From Liolophura sinensis (lineage: Eukaryota > Mollusca > Polyplacophora > Chitonida > Chitonidae): 64,000 nt of DNA. The stretch spans positions 25,652,402-25,716,401 of the forward strand of contig NC_088301.1 in the NCBI RefSeq assembly GCF_032854445.1, in the 5' to 3' direction. A program made the translations under genes and the position numbers. The notes below the pieces were generated by a model. That model did not search any database. It was not told the DNA's origin and was given only the letters and a program-made list of their open reading frames with translations. Position 1 is the first letter of the stretch. Each line of letters begins with the position of its first letter. Positions 1 to 12,200 of the stretch are shown here, one piece after another.

Positions 1-239
1 AGTGGGTTTCACCAGCCCTCTACATAGGGAAGCAAACCTGTCACATGGAACACCACCAGTCATTTCAAGGGCAATGCAAGTTGTCATGAACAATCACAGG
101 TCGTTTCTTTACTTTGGTTCAAAGACAGAGGGCACTGCTGTTCTATCAGCTATAAGATTTACTTCCCTTTGTGGCGGGAAAGTCATCTGTCATATCTCAT
201 TTTGAAGCGTCAATCAACGAAACTACTATGGAGTCTACA

Positions 240-320
240 GACTCATGAGTTTGTTGATTTATCTATTTATTTGATTGGTGTTTTACACCATACTCAAGAA
301 TATTTCACTTGTACGACAGG
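240..320 (-). mobile_element. RUDI-like SINE 3' fragment
   Basis: The plus strand reads the reverse complement of the common SINE tail of this window: an ATTT-rich run, then TTGGTGTTTTACACCATACT, then CAAGAATATTTCACTTGTACGAC. Only the tail and its start remain. Confidence 0.7.
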
Positions 321-597
321 AAGTCCAAGGTAGACACTCCTCGGCTACTGTTGCTATCTTCCAACTACTCCACTATGAAGCAGGACATGCGCGTATGTGC
401 TCAACATGGCCGCAGTGGCCGAGGAGCATATGGCTATAATAAATCTATTCTAAATCAAGCCAATGACTGCTCCAAAACGTCGTCAGAGCATGCTCCTGTT
501 ATAAAAATGATGCTGTTACCTGTCCTTTTCAAATATGTCAAGGTTGTCAGTATAGCGAGTTGATCTGAGAATCACCTTGGAGCCTTGGGCCCACAAT

Positions 598-780
598 TTG
601 ATTTATTTATTTATTTACTTGATTAGTGTTTTACACTGTAGTCAAGAATATTTCACTTATATGACGGCAGCCAGCATTATGGTGGGGGGAGACCGGGCAG
701 GGCCCGGCGGAAACCCACAACCATCCGCAGGTTGCTGGCAGACCTTCCCACTTACGGCCGGAGAGGAAGCCAGGATGATC
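598..780 (-). mobile_element. RUDI-like SINE, 5' truncated
   Basis: Reverse-oriented copy with the (ATTT)n end, the TGTTTTACACTGTAGTCAAG block, the CAGCATTATGGTGGG core and the ACCATCCGCAGGTTGCTGGC block. The tRNA-derived head is absent. It is similar to the full-length copy at 24007-24279. Confidence 0.85.
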
Positions 781-2239
781 GGGCCCACAAAGCCTCAAAA
801 ATAACCGCTTTATGATAAATTGACAGACAAGAAAGTTTTGTCTCAATCAGCGCGAAATACTACCACGGTACTTGCATCAGGTTTTCAAATATTGGTTTGG
901 GTTCATTCTTGGCCAATCAAAAATTTTGCCAAACTTAACAATTATACTTCCAGACTTTCGATATTGCTCCATGCCACAAAATATCACTGACTCATAACAC
1001 ACGGATATCGATTCCGAATGCCTGTGGTTCACATCAATCGTGCCCACAGCTCTACTGAGATACGGTGCTCTGTGATCAGTTGACGTCTCACGATATGAAT
1101 AGAATAAAAAAGACGTCATAATATTCTGATGCAATATTTTGTCACAAGACTTGTAGGAAAATGTAGAAAGCACTATCTTTATCCTTTTTTTTCTTTCTTT
1201 CAATAAAAATGCTACTGTCGTTGAATTAGATTCACTCTCGACCAGCGAACTAAACGCTGAGTTGGCAATTGTTAGCATGTTGTTGTTGTTCTCCATTTGA
1301 TGTGAAAAGTATTTAGCAACTGATAAACAAATCTTCCGAGACATCTGCAGCCTGACACAACTAACGGTTTCTGTGTACACCATACTAAAGATATTTCACT
1401 GAATCTTGATCCTGCTTTCGTGAAAGGCAGCATGTACAAAGCTACAGTTTCCACTTACATGTAAACCTCGAACACATGCTTCTCCCTCTTGCGCATGAAC
1501 CTGAGTGAACGTCTATTTTTCGCGGCAAACGGTCCAGTCCAAATAGCCGGAGGGGTGAATGATAACTGAACTTCGGTGTTGAGTGAAACAATTAAACGGG
1601 AAAAACTTGTGTAATCTGACAGGAAGCCAGAAAAGTACAATTATACTGAAGGAAATGGTGGTTGCGAAATGGACTTATGCTAAAATATCCTTAGAAAATC
1701 TCTGTTCTTAGCACGGTAGAATCCATTTCGCAGTAGTGTCCCCCATGGATACGGGTAAATAACTCTGCATGTACCTTCGATGGCGTTAAGGACGAAGAAA
1801 ACTTGATGTCCGTGCTGTATTCAAGTTTCTAAAATCAGAGTTCACTTATTTCAAGAATAACAGGCTTGCGCCTGTGATTGTGATTTTCAGAATGTAAGCA
1901 TGCCAAGAAGGAAATCAGAAAGATGTTGTCCGAGTATTTAGGCATATTATGTTATGTACTACAATACCAGTAATAATAATAATATATTGATGTAACTTGG
2001 TGAAGACAGCTATCCCGCTTGAAGTCTAATCACACTGACTTGGTGACACTTAAAACCTGGTCTGGGTAGTAGTTACCAAATGACATAGCTTGCAGCCTTA
2101 CACATCATGCCAGTTAGGTTGTTCCTGCCGAGGCTATAAATTTAATGTATAATGAACACACAGTTTTTAGACATGATTCACCCTTTGAATTTCTCTGACG
2201 TAAATTCACTCATTTGCTTCTTGAATGCTGGACTGATCG

Positions 2240-2535
2240 TTGTTTTACATCATACTCCGTAATTTTCCACTTGCATGATCTTCAGTTCTGGGGTAAACCG
2301 CTGTCCTTTGATAAGTTACTGACAAAATTTTCCACTTAGAGGTACATGTAAATTGGTATAAGACAAATGAATTTAATGAACGCGAACAGCCCATTGAGCA
2401 CTGTGGACCACTCATTGTCACCATGACCACTAAAAGATATCCTCTTTCCCTGTCTAAGGCTGGGATTGAACTTGCGCCTTTGGTGTCTTAGGGTCAGCAG
2501 TCGTGCACCTTAATAACTGAGCCGTGGCTTCCAAC
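2240..2535 (-). mobile_element. Second tRNA-headed SINE family, old copy
   Basis: On the minus strand this starts with a tRNA-like head near 2535: CGGCTCAGTTATTAAGGTGC resembles a Pol III A box and GTTCAATCCC a B box. A body follows that shares CAGTAACTTATCAAAGGAC-like and TTTACCCCAGAACTG-like blocks with the element at 35640-35937. It differs from the RUDI-like family in its body. The family name is not known to me. Confidence 0.55.
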
Positions 2536-2554
2536 TTGCAGCTGGTGGTTTACC

Positions 2555-2655
2555 CCAGGCTCTGTCTAGTTTTCTCCCACCATATTGGTGCTCATCATCG
2601 TGTAAGTGAAATATTCTTTAGTACCGGCAGGGTGTAAAACACCAAGGAAGTAATT
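2555..2655 (+). mobile_element. RUDI-like SINE 3' fragment
   Basis: Forward copy of the SINE 3' half: CTCTGTCTAGTTTTCTCCCA, then TAAGTGAAATATTCTTTAGT and GTGTAAAACACCAAGGAAGT. Diverged and lacking the tRNA head. Confidence 0.65.
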
Positions 2656-3183
2656 AAATGCTCACTCAGCTAAATCCTGCTGTCGGAAGCCTTTGAGCTG
2701 CAGAGGGGCGAACCTGAAAATCAAATGATTTGTGCAAATTTTTAACAACTGCAAGCCTGTCCACTGTGACAAGATGCAGGCCAGCACCTACTGGGTATAA
2801 CTGGTAACTGCTTGAAATATGACGTCGGAAAAGCAATTAAATATGTTAATTCTTTTATTGCACGTATGTATATACATCAGTATCTGAACACAGGACGGAA
2901 TTTTAACAACAGCTATAAGAAATGTGCTTAGCTTACATGAGATGAAAATTATAATCAAATAATAGTGATTTGCTATAGAGACAAATGTTGTTCTGTACAT
3001 GAAATCATAGTACAATTGCTTTTTCTACCAGTGTTAATTCATGCTGTAAATGAATACAAATTTTTGCATCAAGCACCTTTTGATTACACTTCTGAAAAAC
3101 TCTTCTAATTACACATGGTAGCAGCTTTCAACGTCTATCCGAAATTTTTTTTTAAAAATAATTTATTCATTTTTTTGCATGAA

Positions 3184-3405
3184 TGGTGTTACTCAAATAT
3201 GATGTTACATCATACTCATAAAAACACATGTATTCTATTTATACGATAGCAGCCTGCAGAGCCCAGGTGGAAACCCATGAATGTTCATAGGTTTGTGCCA
3301 AACCTTTCCACATACAACCTAAGCCTGACTTAAACTCACAGTGACCACACTGGTGACTGGCTCTTAAGTATTTCTGCTGAGCTAGCTTTGTGCTAACTAA
3401 GCGGC
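3184..3405 (-). mobile_element. Old RUDI-like SINE copy
   Basis: A weakly preserved reverse copy. The CATACTCATAAAAAC, CAGAGCCCAGGTGGAAACCC and CTTTCCACATACAAC blocks align with the SINE consensus, and a degraded tRNA-like head ends near 3405. Divergence is high, so this is among the older copies. Confidence 0.55.
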
Positions 3406-4111
3406 CAAAATTTATTAAATAATTATGCAATTTCCAGCTGTTAAATATCTCTCAAGGTCTTCATGCCTTGTCTGAGCTTATCACTTCAGGAACATATAAA
3501 GTACCGACAGACATGTAAAGATTACTATCACTTTGAGACAGATCTCCAAAACTATCAAGCAAAGACTTTATACAAAATCAGTCAAGATCGCAAAAAAAAA
3601 AAAAGGTTTAAAAAATTATTACTTATGGCATCCAATGACGATCTCTGAAACAGGTATTTTGTACAAAAGAAAGTGGTGAAATGATAAAAACATGACAATG
3701 TTTTTTCCTGCTTGTTTCAAGCCTGTAAATGAATATCTTATGCATGAATGTATACGAATAGAAAAGATGGGGAAAAAATAACTAAAAATGTTTAAAATCA
3801 CAAGTACTTGAAATGTATGCCCTTTTATGTTGATAGATATGTACAGCTGCAGGCTCACACCTTTATGTGTGAGGATGTCTCTATTGATGACCTATATACA
3901 AACATGCATGTGTTACTTGCTCGCAGGAGATTTCTTTACAAAACAACAGATGAATGACACATCCATACATCATACCTTGTTTGGAAACATCTGAAGTCTA
4001 AACTGTTCTTAGATGAATATTGCAACATGAATTATACTGTCACTAAAATCAGTCATTCAGTAAGAAATGAGCAATGGGAAGAATGATTCCAAGACATTTA
4101 AAATATTAAAA

Positions 4112-4316
4112 CTATGATTATTTATTTGTTGATTTGGAAGGAGGAAACTGGGCAGAGCCTAGGGGGAAACCCACAACTATTTACAGGTTGATGGCAGACC
4201 TTCCCACATAGGACCGGATCGAGAGCCAGCATGAGCTGGAATGAACTCACAGCAGCTGCACTGTTCAGAATCTCCTGGGTCACTGTGTTGCACTAGCATG
4301 CTAACCACCAGGACAA
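4112..4316 (-). mobile_element. RUDI-like SINE with head, 3' part deleted
   Basis: Reverse copy with AGGAGGAAACTGGGCAGAGC, the AACCCACAACTATTTACAGG block and, toward 4316, the tRNA-like head region (CTCCTGGGTCACTGTGTTGC, GCTAACCACCAGGAC). The TGTTTTAC...ATTTCACTT block next to the tail is missing, so the copy is internally deleted. Confidence 0.7.
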
Positions 4317-4455
4317 GGAAGCTGCTAAAATTGTGTTATTCTTATTTTCAAAACAGATGATCTAAAGGCCACATGAGTAATGAATAGTGGATATAAACAT
4401 CCACAGACATGTTAAAACATATTATAAAAAAATAATAAAGCAAGTTTTAAAAAAT

Positions 4456-7400
4456 TCATAACTTTTTGTATAAGTAATTTTGTGGTTCTTTAAGCTCAAT
4501 GGCTGGAGAGATTTTTCCCTGAAGTTTCTTCCTCCTGACATATGTCACAGCTTCACCAAATGCAATCATCTGTACAGCTGCTAGCACTGTAAAAATAAAG
4601 AAAAAAGCACACATAGAATATTTCATCTGACAAAAATAATATGCATTCATTCACTTTGGTGGGATTTCATGCTCATTTCTGGCCCGTATACCTTGCTTTG
4701 ATAAGGCCGGGTAGAGGTTGGGTTACTTTGGTGGCCATCTTGGAGAGGCTTTTCACAAGCTCTTAGTTAGTTGGAACTTCCAAGCCCACAAACTTATGAA
4801 AGTAGAAATCATTTGATCTGTAGGGCCTTAAATTGATCAGAATTATAGAATGGTGTATGGAGAGAGAACTCAGTGCTCTGCTTAGAAAACAAATCGAGCA
4901 TTCATTCATTTCTCCCAGGCTTTATGACAGAATTTGAAAACAGGCCATGCAGGGTGTCCAAATTTACAATTACAGCCAATAATGGCCATGGTCCAGGGGC
5001 CTCTACATCAAGTTCTGACCTATCGGTTTATCTGATTGGAGTTTAACACTGTACTCAAGAATATTTTAGTGTGGTCACCAGCATTATCGTGGGAGGAAAC
5101 CTTACAGGGCCTGGGGGAAACCCACAACCATCCACAGGTTGCTCTCAGACCTTCCCATGTGTAACTGACCAATCAAAAGAGGGAATGTGCAAAACTTCTC
5201 ACAAAATTCACATAGTTAATCAAGTGAACTAGAACATAGAACAAGTGAACAAATAGGTGCCTTTTGGGGATTTGCTCGTGGAGCTGATATCTCATGCATG
5301 AGAAAAAGGGCATCCTGACTCAAAGTGGACCAAATGATTATGGATATCTGCTTTCAGTGATTTACTTGTTAAAGAGACTATACCAGAGACCCGAGGCAAT
5401 AAATTCACTATTTGCTGATAAAAGTATATTTTCTACATTTTGCAAGGAAAATTCAAATTACTGCCCTTCAGTAAATGTCTGGCTTGTACTATTTATGGTG
5501 TTAAAATGATTCCAAGATTTGAAACAGTTATGATGAGACCCGTTTATAAATTTTAGGAATTTTATTACCAATTTTGAACATTAACATGTGAACAGCTGAG
5601 GATGAAAAGTCATTGTTTCGGCTATTCTTAAAAAAAATAACAAAAAATGTCACTGGATTTGCGCTGATCGATTTTTTGGTCAAGCATCTCCAGTATAGAC
5701 TCTTTTATGCACCGTCCTCAATAATATATAGAATGGCAGTCAGTTACATGGATGGAGGAAACTTAAGTTGGTGCACACAATGCATTTTGTCCATAAAATC
5801 AATTTGTGGTATGAAGGCAGTAAATCCAAACAACATGTATGAAAAATGTTCTTGAAAGGCTTACCTAAACAAACCCACCATGACCAACTGAGTGGAAATG
5901 ACAGCATCACTACAAGAAAAGGATCAGTTGCAAAGTCATAACAAATACAGCTAAAGACTGTATTTTGTGAATATAATGTCCACATACAGGAATTCAAATG
6001 TTATAGTTCATGATTTTACTACATACACTCATGTAAACATCTTTTTGTCTTTGACAAATGGGCCTTATCCTGCGACTTACAGAGACTAAAAGTTGTTCAG
6101 AATATATGTTGGTCAGTTGCCTTTGCCACTGTCACATTTACACATTTATTTATTTATTTCACTTGTGTTCTATGCCGTACTCCAAAAAAATTTTCCTTGT
6201 ACGACATCAGCCAGCAATATGGTGGGAAGAAAGCGGGTACTCTTTGCACATGGATCATTCACTTGGTAACAAGGGGCCACAGGGAAAGGCATGGATGCTT
6301 GCCACGATGTCGCAAGTATACTAATACTTGGCTTATTTTACACTGAGAAACCTAATAAATGGGACAGATTTCTAGGAAATGACATATTCATAATGTATGA
6401 ATCAAAAGATAGGGTTAGGTTTATTGGATTTGATGAGGTAACTAACAAATATCCTGACATAAGGTTATGACATGTTTCACAGCAAAATCCCATCAAACAA
6501 ATTTACGCTGCTTATTTGACATGCATGATACAACTACATCTGGTTTAAAAATACTTAGGATTAAAATGAAAATGTCATGGATGTTAATATAATACTTTGC
6601 ACAATATCTATAAATTTCATGAGATAAAGAATGTCTTTATTCTGGAGGATGAAAATCTAATTAACAAACATCCTCCGTCAATGATGCTGGGTCTTACCTA
6701 AACAGGATAGCGCAATGTGCAGCACTGAAACTGTTATGGCGTAGTCCCACAACCGGTGTGCAGTTAAAGCTCCAAACAGTAAGCCACTAACTACAAACGT
6801 AATCTCCATGGACAGAGTATTGACTGGAATACGATAATAATGAACAAAAAAATAAATAAAATAATGAAAAACACACAAGAAAAAAAATTAAACAAGTGCA
6901 GCATATTACCTTTAGGATCTAAACATCTGATACAGATCACACTTTGAATTACTTTCTTAATGTCAGGATTAACAGCGTAGATTAATACTTAGAAATAAAT
7001 AGGCACTTTAAACTAGCTATAGATGAATTAAATATTTACACTAAAGATTATATTTGTGCAAGTTCAGTGTACTCTGCATAGACCAGGTAAGTTCCCTGGA
7101 TTAAGGGAGCTTGATTAGGTCATATTTTATTTCTCATGCAGTCCCTCAGTGATGAAATGGATATTTGGATTACAGGAACTTACCAATTTCAATACTTGTT
7201 AAATTTCCGCAGCAGCCACCCAGGTCAATCCAATTGTGGAAATCAAAAGGAATTTTACCATCAAATTTTTGCAACCTAAAACCCAATAAAACACAAACAC
7301 CTTCAGGAATTAATCAGAGAGAATAAGCATCTAGTCTTAAGAATTCTTATTTATACATAACGCATGTACCTCAATTCAAATGTTAAGCAGAAATGATTAC

Positions 7401-8686
7401 TATTATAGAATAAAAATCAAGATCATTAAACATATCAACAAATGTCAAACATTTTGGTTTCAAACCTGACAATTTTTCTTTACCAAATACATGTACGAGT
7501 TTAAAGTAAAAGGTCTAAAATTGTTTTGCTCATTTTCCCTGATTCTGACAATTACATTGATCTTATAAAGGTTTCTTGAAGTTTGCTAGGAAGCTGAGGT
7601 TGCGTTACATGTACTAAATAGATGTACATTTTCCTTTAGTACCAAAAGTAATGTTTTAGGATATTTGTGAGATTGAGATCAGGTGTTTGCAATTTTACTC
7701 ATGCCAACATACCTGACTCATGTTGACACTGTGGTGAAATATTGTCTAAATAACATCGCTGTCAACTTAATACAAAACTCTGCTTCATGCTCCCGTAGTC
7801 CAAAACCAGATTTTGATTATGTCCACAATTTATATGTGGTGTGCAGGCTGTTTTGTTGTCTAACATCCTATAATTACTGTTATTATCATAGTTATGGTTT
7901 TCAAAATATTATTTAAAGTTGCTCATTTCTCCATACCTTCACCCATTATATATCCCCTTGCCATCTGCTTGCGCGGTCTAGAATATATAGGTACATCAAA
8001 GGAAGCGCTTTTGTGGCGAAATTTTAGGTCATTCAGCATTCTCAAAATTCATTCAGACAGTTTATGAAAAACTAAGATTTGAGTGCACTGAATGACAAAC
8101 TTGAAGTGGTCTCATTATAGTCATATGTAAATAAACTTACTAACATGCCTTTTTATTGATTCAAACTGTGTTTATCCTGTTTACCAAGCCAAAGAACATT
8201 CAAATTTAAAATGTGTGATTATAACCTGGGACCAATACAACATAGTACCAGTTATAACTCAATGCATTTTTAATTTTTTTTTTTAATTTCGATTCATTTT
8301 TCGTTTCACATACGATGTACAAAATAGACCTCATTAAAAATGGTAACATAAACAACGCAGCAACTTTTACCCTTCACATAACATTACATGTCAATGATTA
8401 TCGCACTGGTTAACCTCAATGTCCTACGTTCTAACTTATCTAACTACAAATTGTACAATGGATATAATCATATATACGCCAACGATTACCTGAAGGAAGC
8501 AAAACAAATGCTGCCCACGACATAGTAGGACGAGTAAAACACAACAAGGCACTTCAAAATTGTCAGGGTAACCGCCTAAAAACAAAGAGAAATCAGAGTT
8601 AGTGAGCTGCAACTAGTGTCAAAGCTCGATATTTGACAGATATCGAAGAGGTAACATCTGCTCACCCCCGACGATGTTGTTCCCAT
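4456..8686 (-). CDS. TMEM244: TMEM244-like four-helix membrane protein (6 exons)
   Basis: Rebuilt on the minus strand from six exons: 8666-8686, 8490-8575, 7184-7275, 6698-6823, 5865-5909 and 4456-4586. All junctions are GT-AG with matching phases, giving 166 residues and a TGA stop. The start MGTTSSG is the only ATG that fits the phase of exon 2. Four hydrophobic segments lie near residues 8-32, 70-90, 95-115 and 118-140. The blocks EITFVVSGLLFG, WDYAITVSVLHIALS and VMLSFPLSWSWWVCLG match what I recall of vertebrate TMEM244 (WDYAI..T.LHVA, VMLEFPLTSHWWAALG). The C-terminal tail after the fourth segment is basic, then polar. The molecular role of the family is not known to me. The gene is head to head with the ATAD2-like gene. 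Introns hold SINE pieces. Confidence 0.88.
5020..5172 (-). mobile_element. RUDI-like SINE, 5' truncated, in TMEM244 intron
   Basis: Reverse copy with TTTAACACTGTACTCAAGAA, CACCAGCATTATCGTGGGAG and AACCCACAACCATCCACAGG blocks. It ends without the tRNA head. It sits in the last intron of the TMEM244-like gene, in antisense orientation to the SINE consensus but in the same direction as that gene's transcription. Confidence 0.8.
6143..6245 (-). mobile_element. RUDI-like SINE 3' fragment
   Basis: Reverse copy: (ATTT)n, then CTATGCCGTACTCCAAAAAA, ATTTTCCTTGTACGACATCA and CAGCAATATGGTGGGAAG. Truncated at the core, inside an intron of the TMEM244-like gene. Confidence 0.75.
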
Positions 8687-9203
8687 GACCCAGATTCAAC
8701 AACTCGGGCATGCGTGCTATGTTCCTTCCGCAATCAGGAACAAAGAAATAACTGTATTTAACCTTGTCTTCGGCGCAAAAGGGTGTAATTTGTGTGAAAT
8801 ATATTACAGGGGTGTCCCAGATGATTGTACATCATTTTTGGAAGCTCTTCTACATGGTCTCACAGTGTTCCCCAAAATTTTCACGTCGCATACGTTCGAA
8901 CGTATTTCCCGCGATTTCCGCTCCCATTTTGGGAACCTGTCACTTTTATATCAGTCCGCATGTACTTTTGCAATAGGTACCTTGTTACGTTGCAAAAAGC
9001 TGAAATGCAGAATTTTTGTCTCTTAGCGACTTGTGCATTGCATTTTAGAAATTGTGCATTAAAATTATAAAAGGCCCGATGATTTGCTTTGTTGTATTGT
9101 TGGATTATTTCTTCATGCGCTAGTAGGATTGGGGTGTTGTTTGGTGTCTGGGATGGAGGAATGTCCGCGCGCTAGCGGAATACCCGATTGAACGTTTGAA
9201 AAG
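8687..9203. promoter_or_regulatory. Divergent promoter interval, TMEM244-like / ATAD2-like
   Basis: About 517 bases separate the two divergent start codons, so both promoters and both 5' UTRs must lie here unless there are further upstream untranslated exons. I see no clear TATA box. Open frames crossing it (for example 8685-9026, plus) show no family resemblance and are treated as chance. Assigning a shared promoter is inference from geometry. Confidence 0.6.
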
Positions 9204-12200
9204 ATGGTAAAAACACGGCACAGCGCTGAAACGGAAGATTCGCCAGCTCATTTTGTAAGCCTGCAACGTATTGCCACGAGACGGTCTCGAAACTATGAAC
9301 ATGGGGTATGTAAAACACTGATAATCGTTATTTTACAAGGTCGTTTCATCAGCAAGTAGCTCACAGATAAACTAAAAATACACCCTATGGGAATAGTTTG
9401 TGCCACAAACTTTTAGTTTTAATTCATGCATACAAGCAAATTAGTGATTGATCACTATCAAAATGTACTTAAGCAGGAACTGGAATCAGCCTTACAAGTA
9501 GTTTACTGATGCCGTTTGGGGGAAATTTATAATACTATCATACATGCAGTCGTATGGTACTTTGTCAAACCAGTCGACAGAGCAAATCAGAATCATCCCA
9601 TATTTGAGGTTATCTCCCCTTGATTGTGTCCAGTCCAGTGAACTGACGTGACATTTATCAGTATTGCTGTTGCTGGCTCTGAAAGCATTGATTATGTGGA
9701 GTGATTGAATGAATTAATTGAATATGAATTAACACGAATACATGAAACGATATCCAATAAAAATAAATCAGTCGGAGATTGCTCTAGCCATAAGTACATG
9801 GCCAAATTTTGTTAGGCCAAAGATGACCCCAAACCAAAATCGGTGGGCACACCATTTAAAAACGTGATGCAGTTGCCATGACAGTTCGTCACAGCGTTTG
9901 AGACAAAAATTCCCCATTAAATACGTCTCCACGGCCCGCATTTTGCAGGTACTTATGTTCCATCTCTTATGGTGTATCGATTTATTGCAAACACATCATT
10001 GATATTTCCTTGGTCCCCTTGGGCCTGAGATCCCTTGGTGATGCTCAAGGTGACCCACTGTACTGACAGCCTCAATATATTTCACATTTCACATTTTTGA
10101 AGTGTGCTGTAACGTTGGTTTAGGGCTGAACAAAATTTTTGCCAAACCACAGGCCTCCAATCCAGTCTGTAAAGCCTATATGTGCCATATACTAGCCTCT
10201 TACATATATATATGCAAGAAGCAAAAGTATGAAACGACTTTTGACCGGAACCACACAGCGTCACCAAAATTCAAGAAATAAAGTCTTCAACCTTCAGCTT
10301 TTCCACTTGTTTCCCTACCTGGAGTTGTTATCTGCTTGAATCCATCGTAAGTATTTCCACATTAATTGTATTTTGTTCCAGTGGCACTTACATGTGCTTT
10401 CTGAGTCCACTGGACATCGCGCCATCTTTTTTGAGATACAGGGATGGACCATAAATGTGAAAATTTTAAAATAGTCGTCATTATGAAAGGCAGATTCTTC
10501 AATTACTTGATGTCACTTTTAGCATGTGATAACCTCAACTCTACAATTCCCAAGGATTGTTGTCAGACAAAAGAAGAAAGTTTAATGAATTGAGACATTT
10601 AAGTGTGACTCTCAACTGATATGGAAAATCCCCCCCCCCCCTTCACCCACCCCATCACTGCTAAACTTTACCTGTCCCACCACTTCACTTATAACTCAAT
10701 GTGAAATCGAAAGTCTTCAGGGCATTACCTGTGACTGAATACAGTACAGGTGCTCTCCTCTTGGTATACTGATGAACAGTGCCTCAGAACGAAAGTAGGG
10801 CTGGTAACTTAGCAGTTCTTCCATCAGTTGTTAGTTGAACACAAAAGAGAAAAAAGTGAGTTACCTTCATGTAAGCTACTATTTTTTCTGTTCCACGCAT
10901 AGTGTCTCATTTATAACCAAGTGACAATAAACCATTTGAAATTACCTACTGCATAACTTGACTTTCACAAGCTTTATGCTGCATTGAATTAAACGTTTTA
11001 TGATATACAAAGCCTACATCCTATACATTAATTTAAATTTATTTCATATTTGTAGGGGCTTAGTAGTGGGGAGAGTGATGGCGATTACATAAAAGGAATG
11101 ACCACACGAAGGAGAAGCTGTCGCACTCTGAGGAATGTTTCCCATAGTGATCCAAATAAAAGGCTGGTTGAGTTATGTTACCTCTGCATTGAAATAAATC
11201 AAAATCAGGGCTTTTTGTGTAGAAGGTTGTACCCTGAAAAAAGCAGTCACCCACCTGACCGAGAATTAAATGAGGTGAAATAAAAGCTTTAATAAAAGTA
11301 GGCAGGTAGCAGCACAAATTTTTACAAATAGTAGCAGGCTTCAGGCAGTTTGTACCTGCTGACTAATGAACCCCCTGAAAATGCATTTGAAAAATTAATA
11401 CCTATAGCATATGTCTTCAAGTTGCAATAATTGGGTTTCATAAGGGATTATTGTGAGACCATGCACATCTGTATAGGACACATACCTCCAACTGTGAAAC
11501 AAATGGTAAAGAAAATTAATCATTGATCTCTAAATGCGTTAAACAAGATTAGATGAAAACTTGTATTGTAATACTTTTTGAGGAATTTTCTAGTGTTGTT
11601 GACCAATCCTTCATTTTTTTTTTTTTTAGGAGGAGGGTGGCATGTATTGAAGACAGTGCAGATGAAGGTGTGTTATAATTCTGCCAGTTCATTGTATTTC
11701 AGATGTCTAGAATTATACTTGGTCCTGGGTAAACAAGCTCATTTATGTTAACAGTATATTCAGATTTATTTGATTTCACACATTAAACTTGATCTCATAA
11801 CTCATTGTATTTAATAACAAAAAGATTTGATTTTGATACGACTCCCTTCAGATACACCAGAGCGTCAAATGGTGCAGGGATCGAGTCGTCAGCTTAGCGC
11901 TGTCAACGGGGATTCCTTTGGCATGATACGACGCAGTACTCGTCAAAAGAAACCACTGTATGATACCTTAAATCAGAGCTTGATTATTGATAATGCAGCT
12001 CTCGGGTTGGTTGATGTTAAAGGAGAATTGCCCGTTGAACCTGTACAGACGCAACGCCGTGGACGTCAGTCTGCAAGAGATGTTGAAGCTGATTATGAAG
12101 GGGTCAGTGATTTAATAAATTTTCATATGTTAATTGTTAAAATTAAGCAGTTTTCAACTGTTACTGAAACTTATGACGAAGTTATGTTTTGATATTATTA

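Larger units (their letters stand above)
1..4455. other. Gene-free left flank with repeats
   Basis: I see no supported coding exon here. The longest open frame (877-1383, minus) has no recognisable family, no repeated domain and an irregular composition, so I treat it as chance. Several diverged SINE copies, listed separately, occupy parts of the stretch. The first 90 bases read on the minus strand are open from an ATG near position 88 to the window edge and could be the start of an exon of a gene lying to the left, but nothing in the sequence confirms it. Confidence 0.6.

Noticed and set aside
1-90. Minus-strand ATG with open frame to the window edge
   Set aside because: Only about 29 codons and no recognisable family; could be a first exon of a gene to the left but cannot be supported.
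877-1383. 168-residue open frame, minus strand
   Set aside because: No family resemblance, no exon-like splice sites that extend it, and composition typical of non-coding sequence.
8685-9026. 113-residue open frame between the divergent genes
   Set aside because: It lies in the promoter interval, overlaps the TMEM244 start on the other strand and resembles nothing I know.
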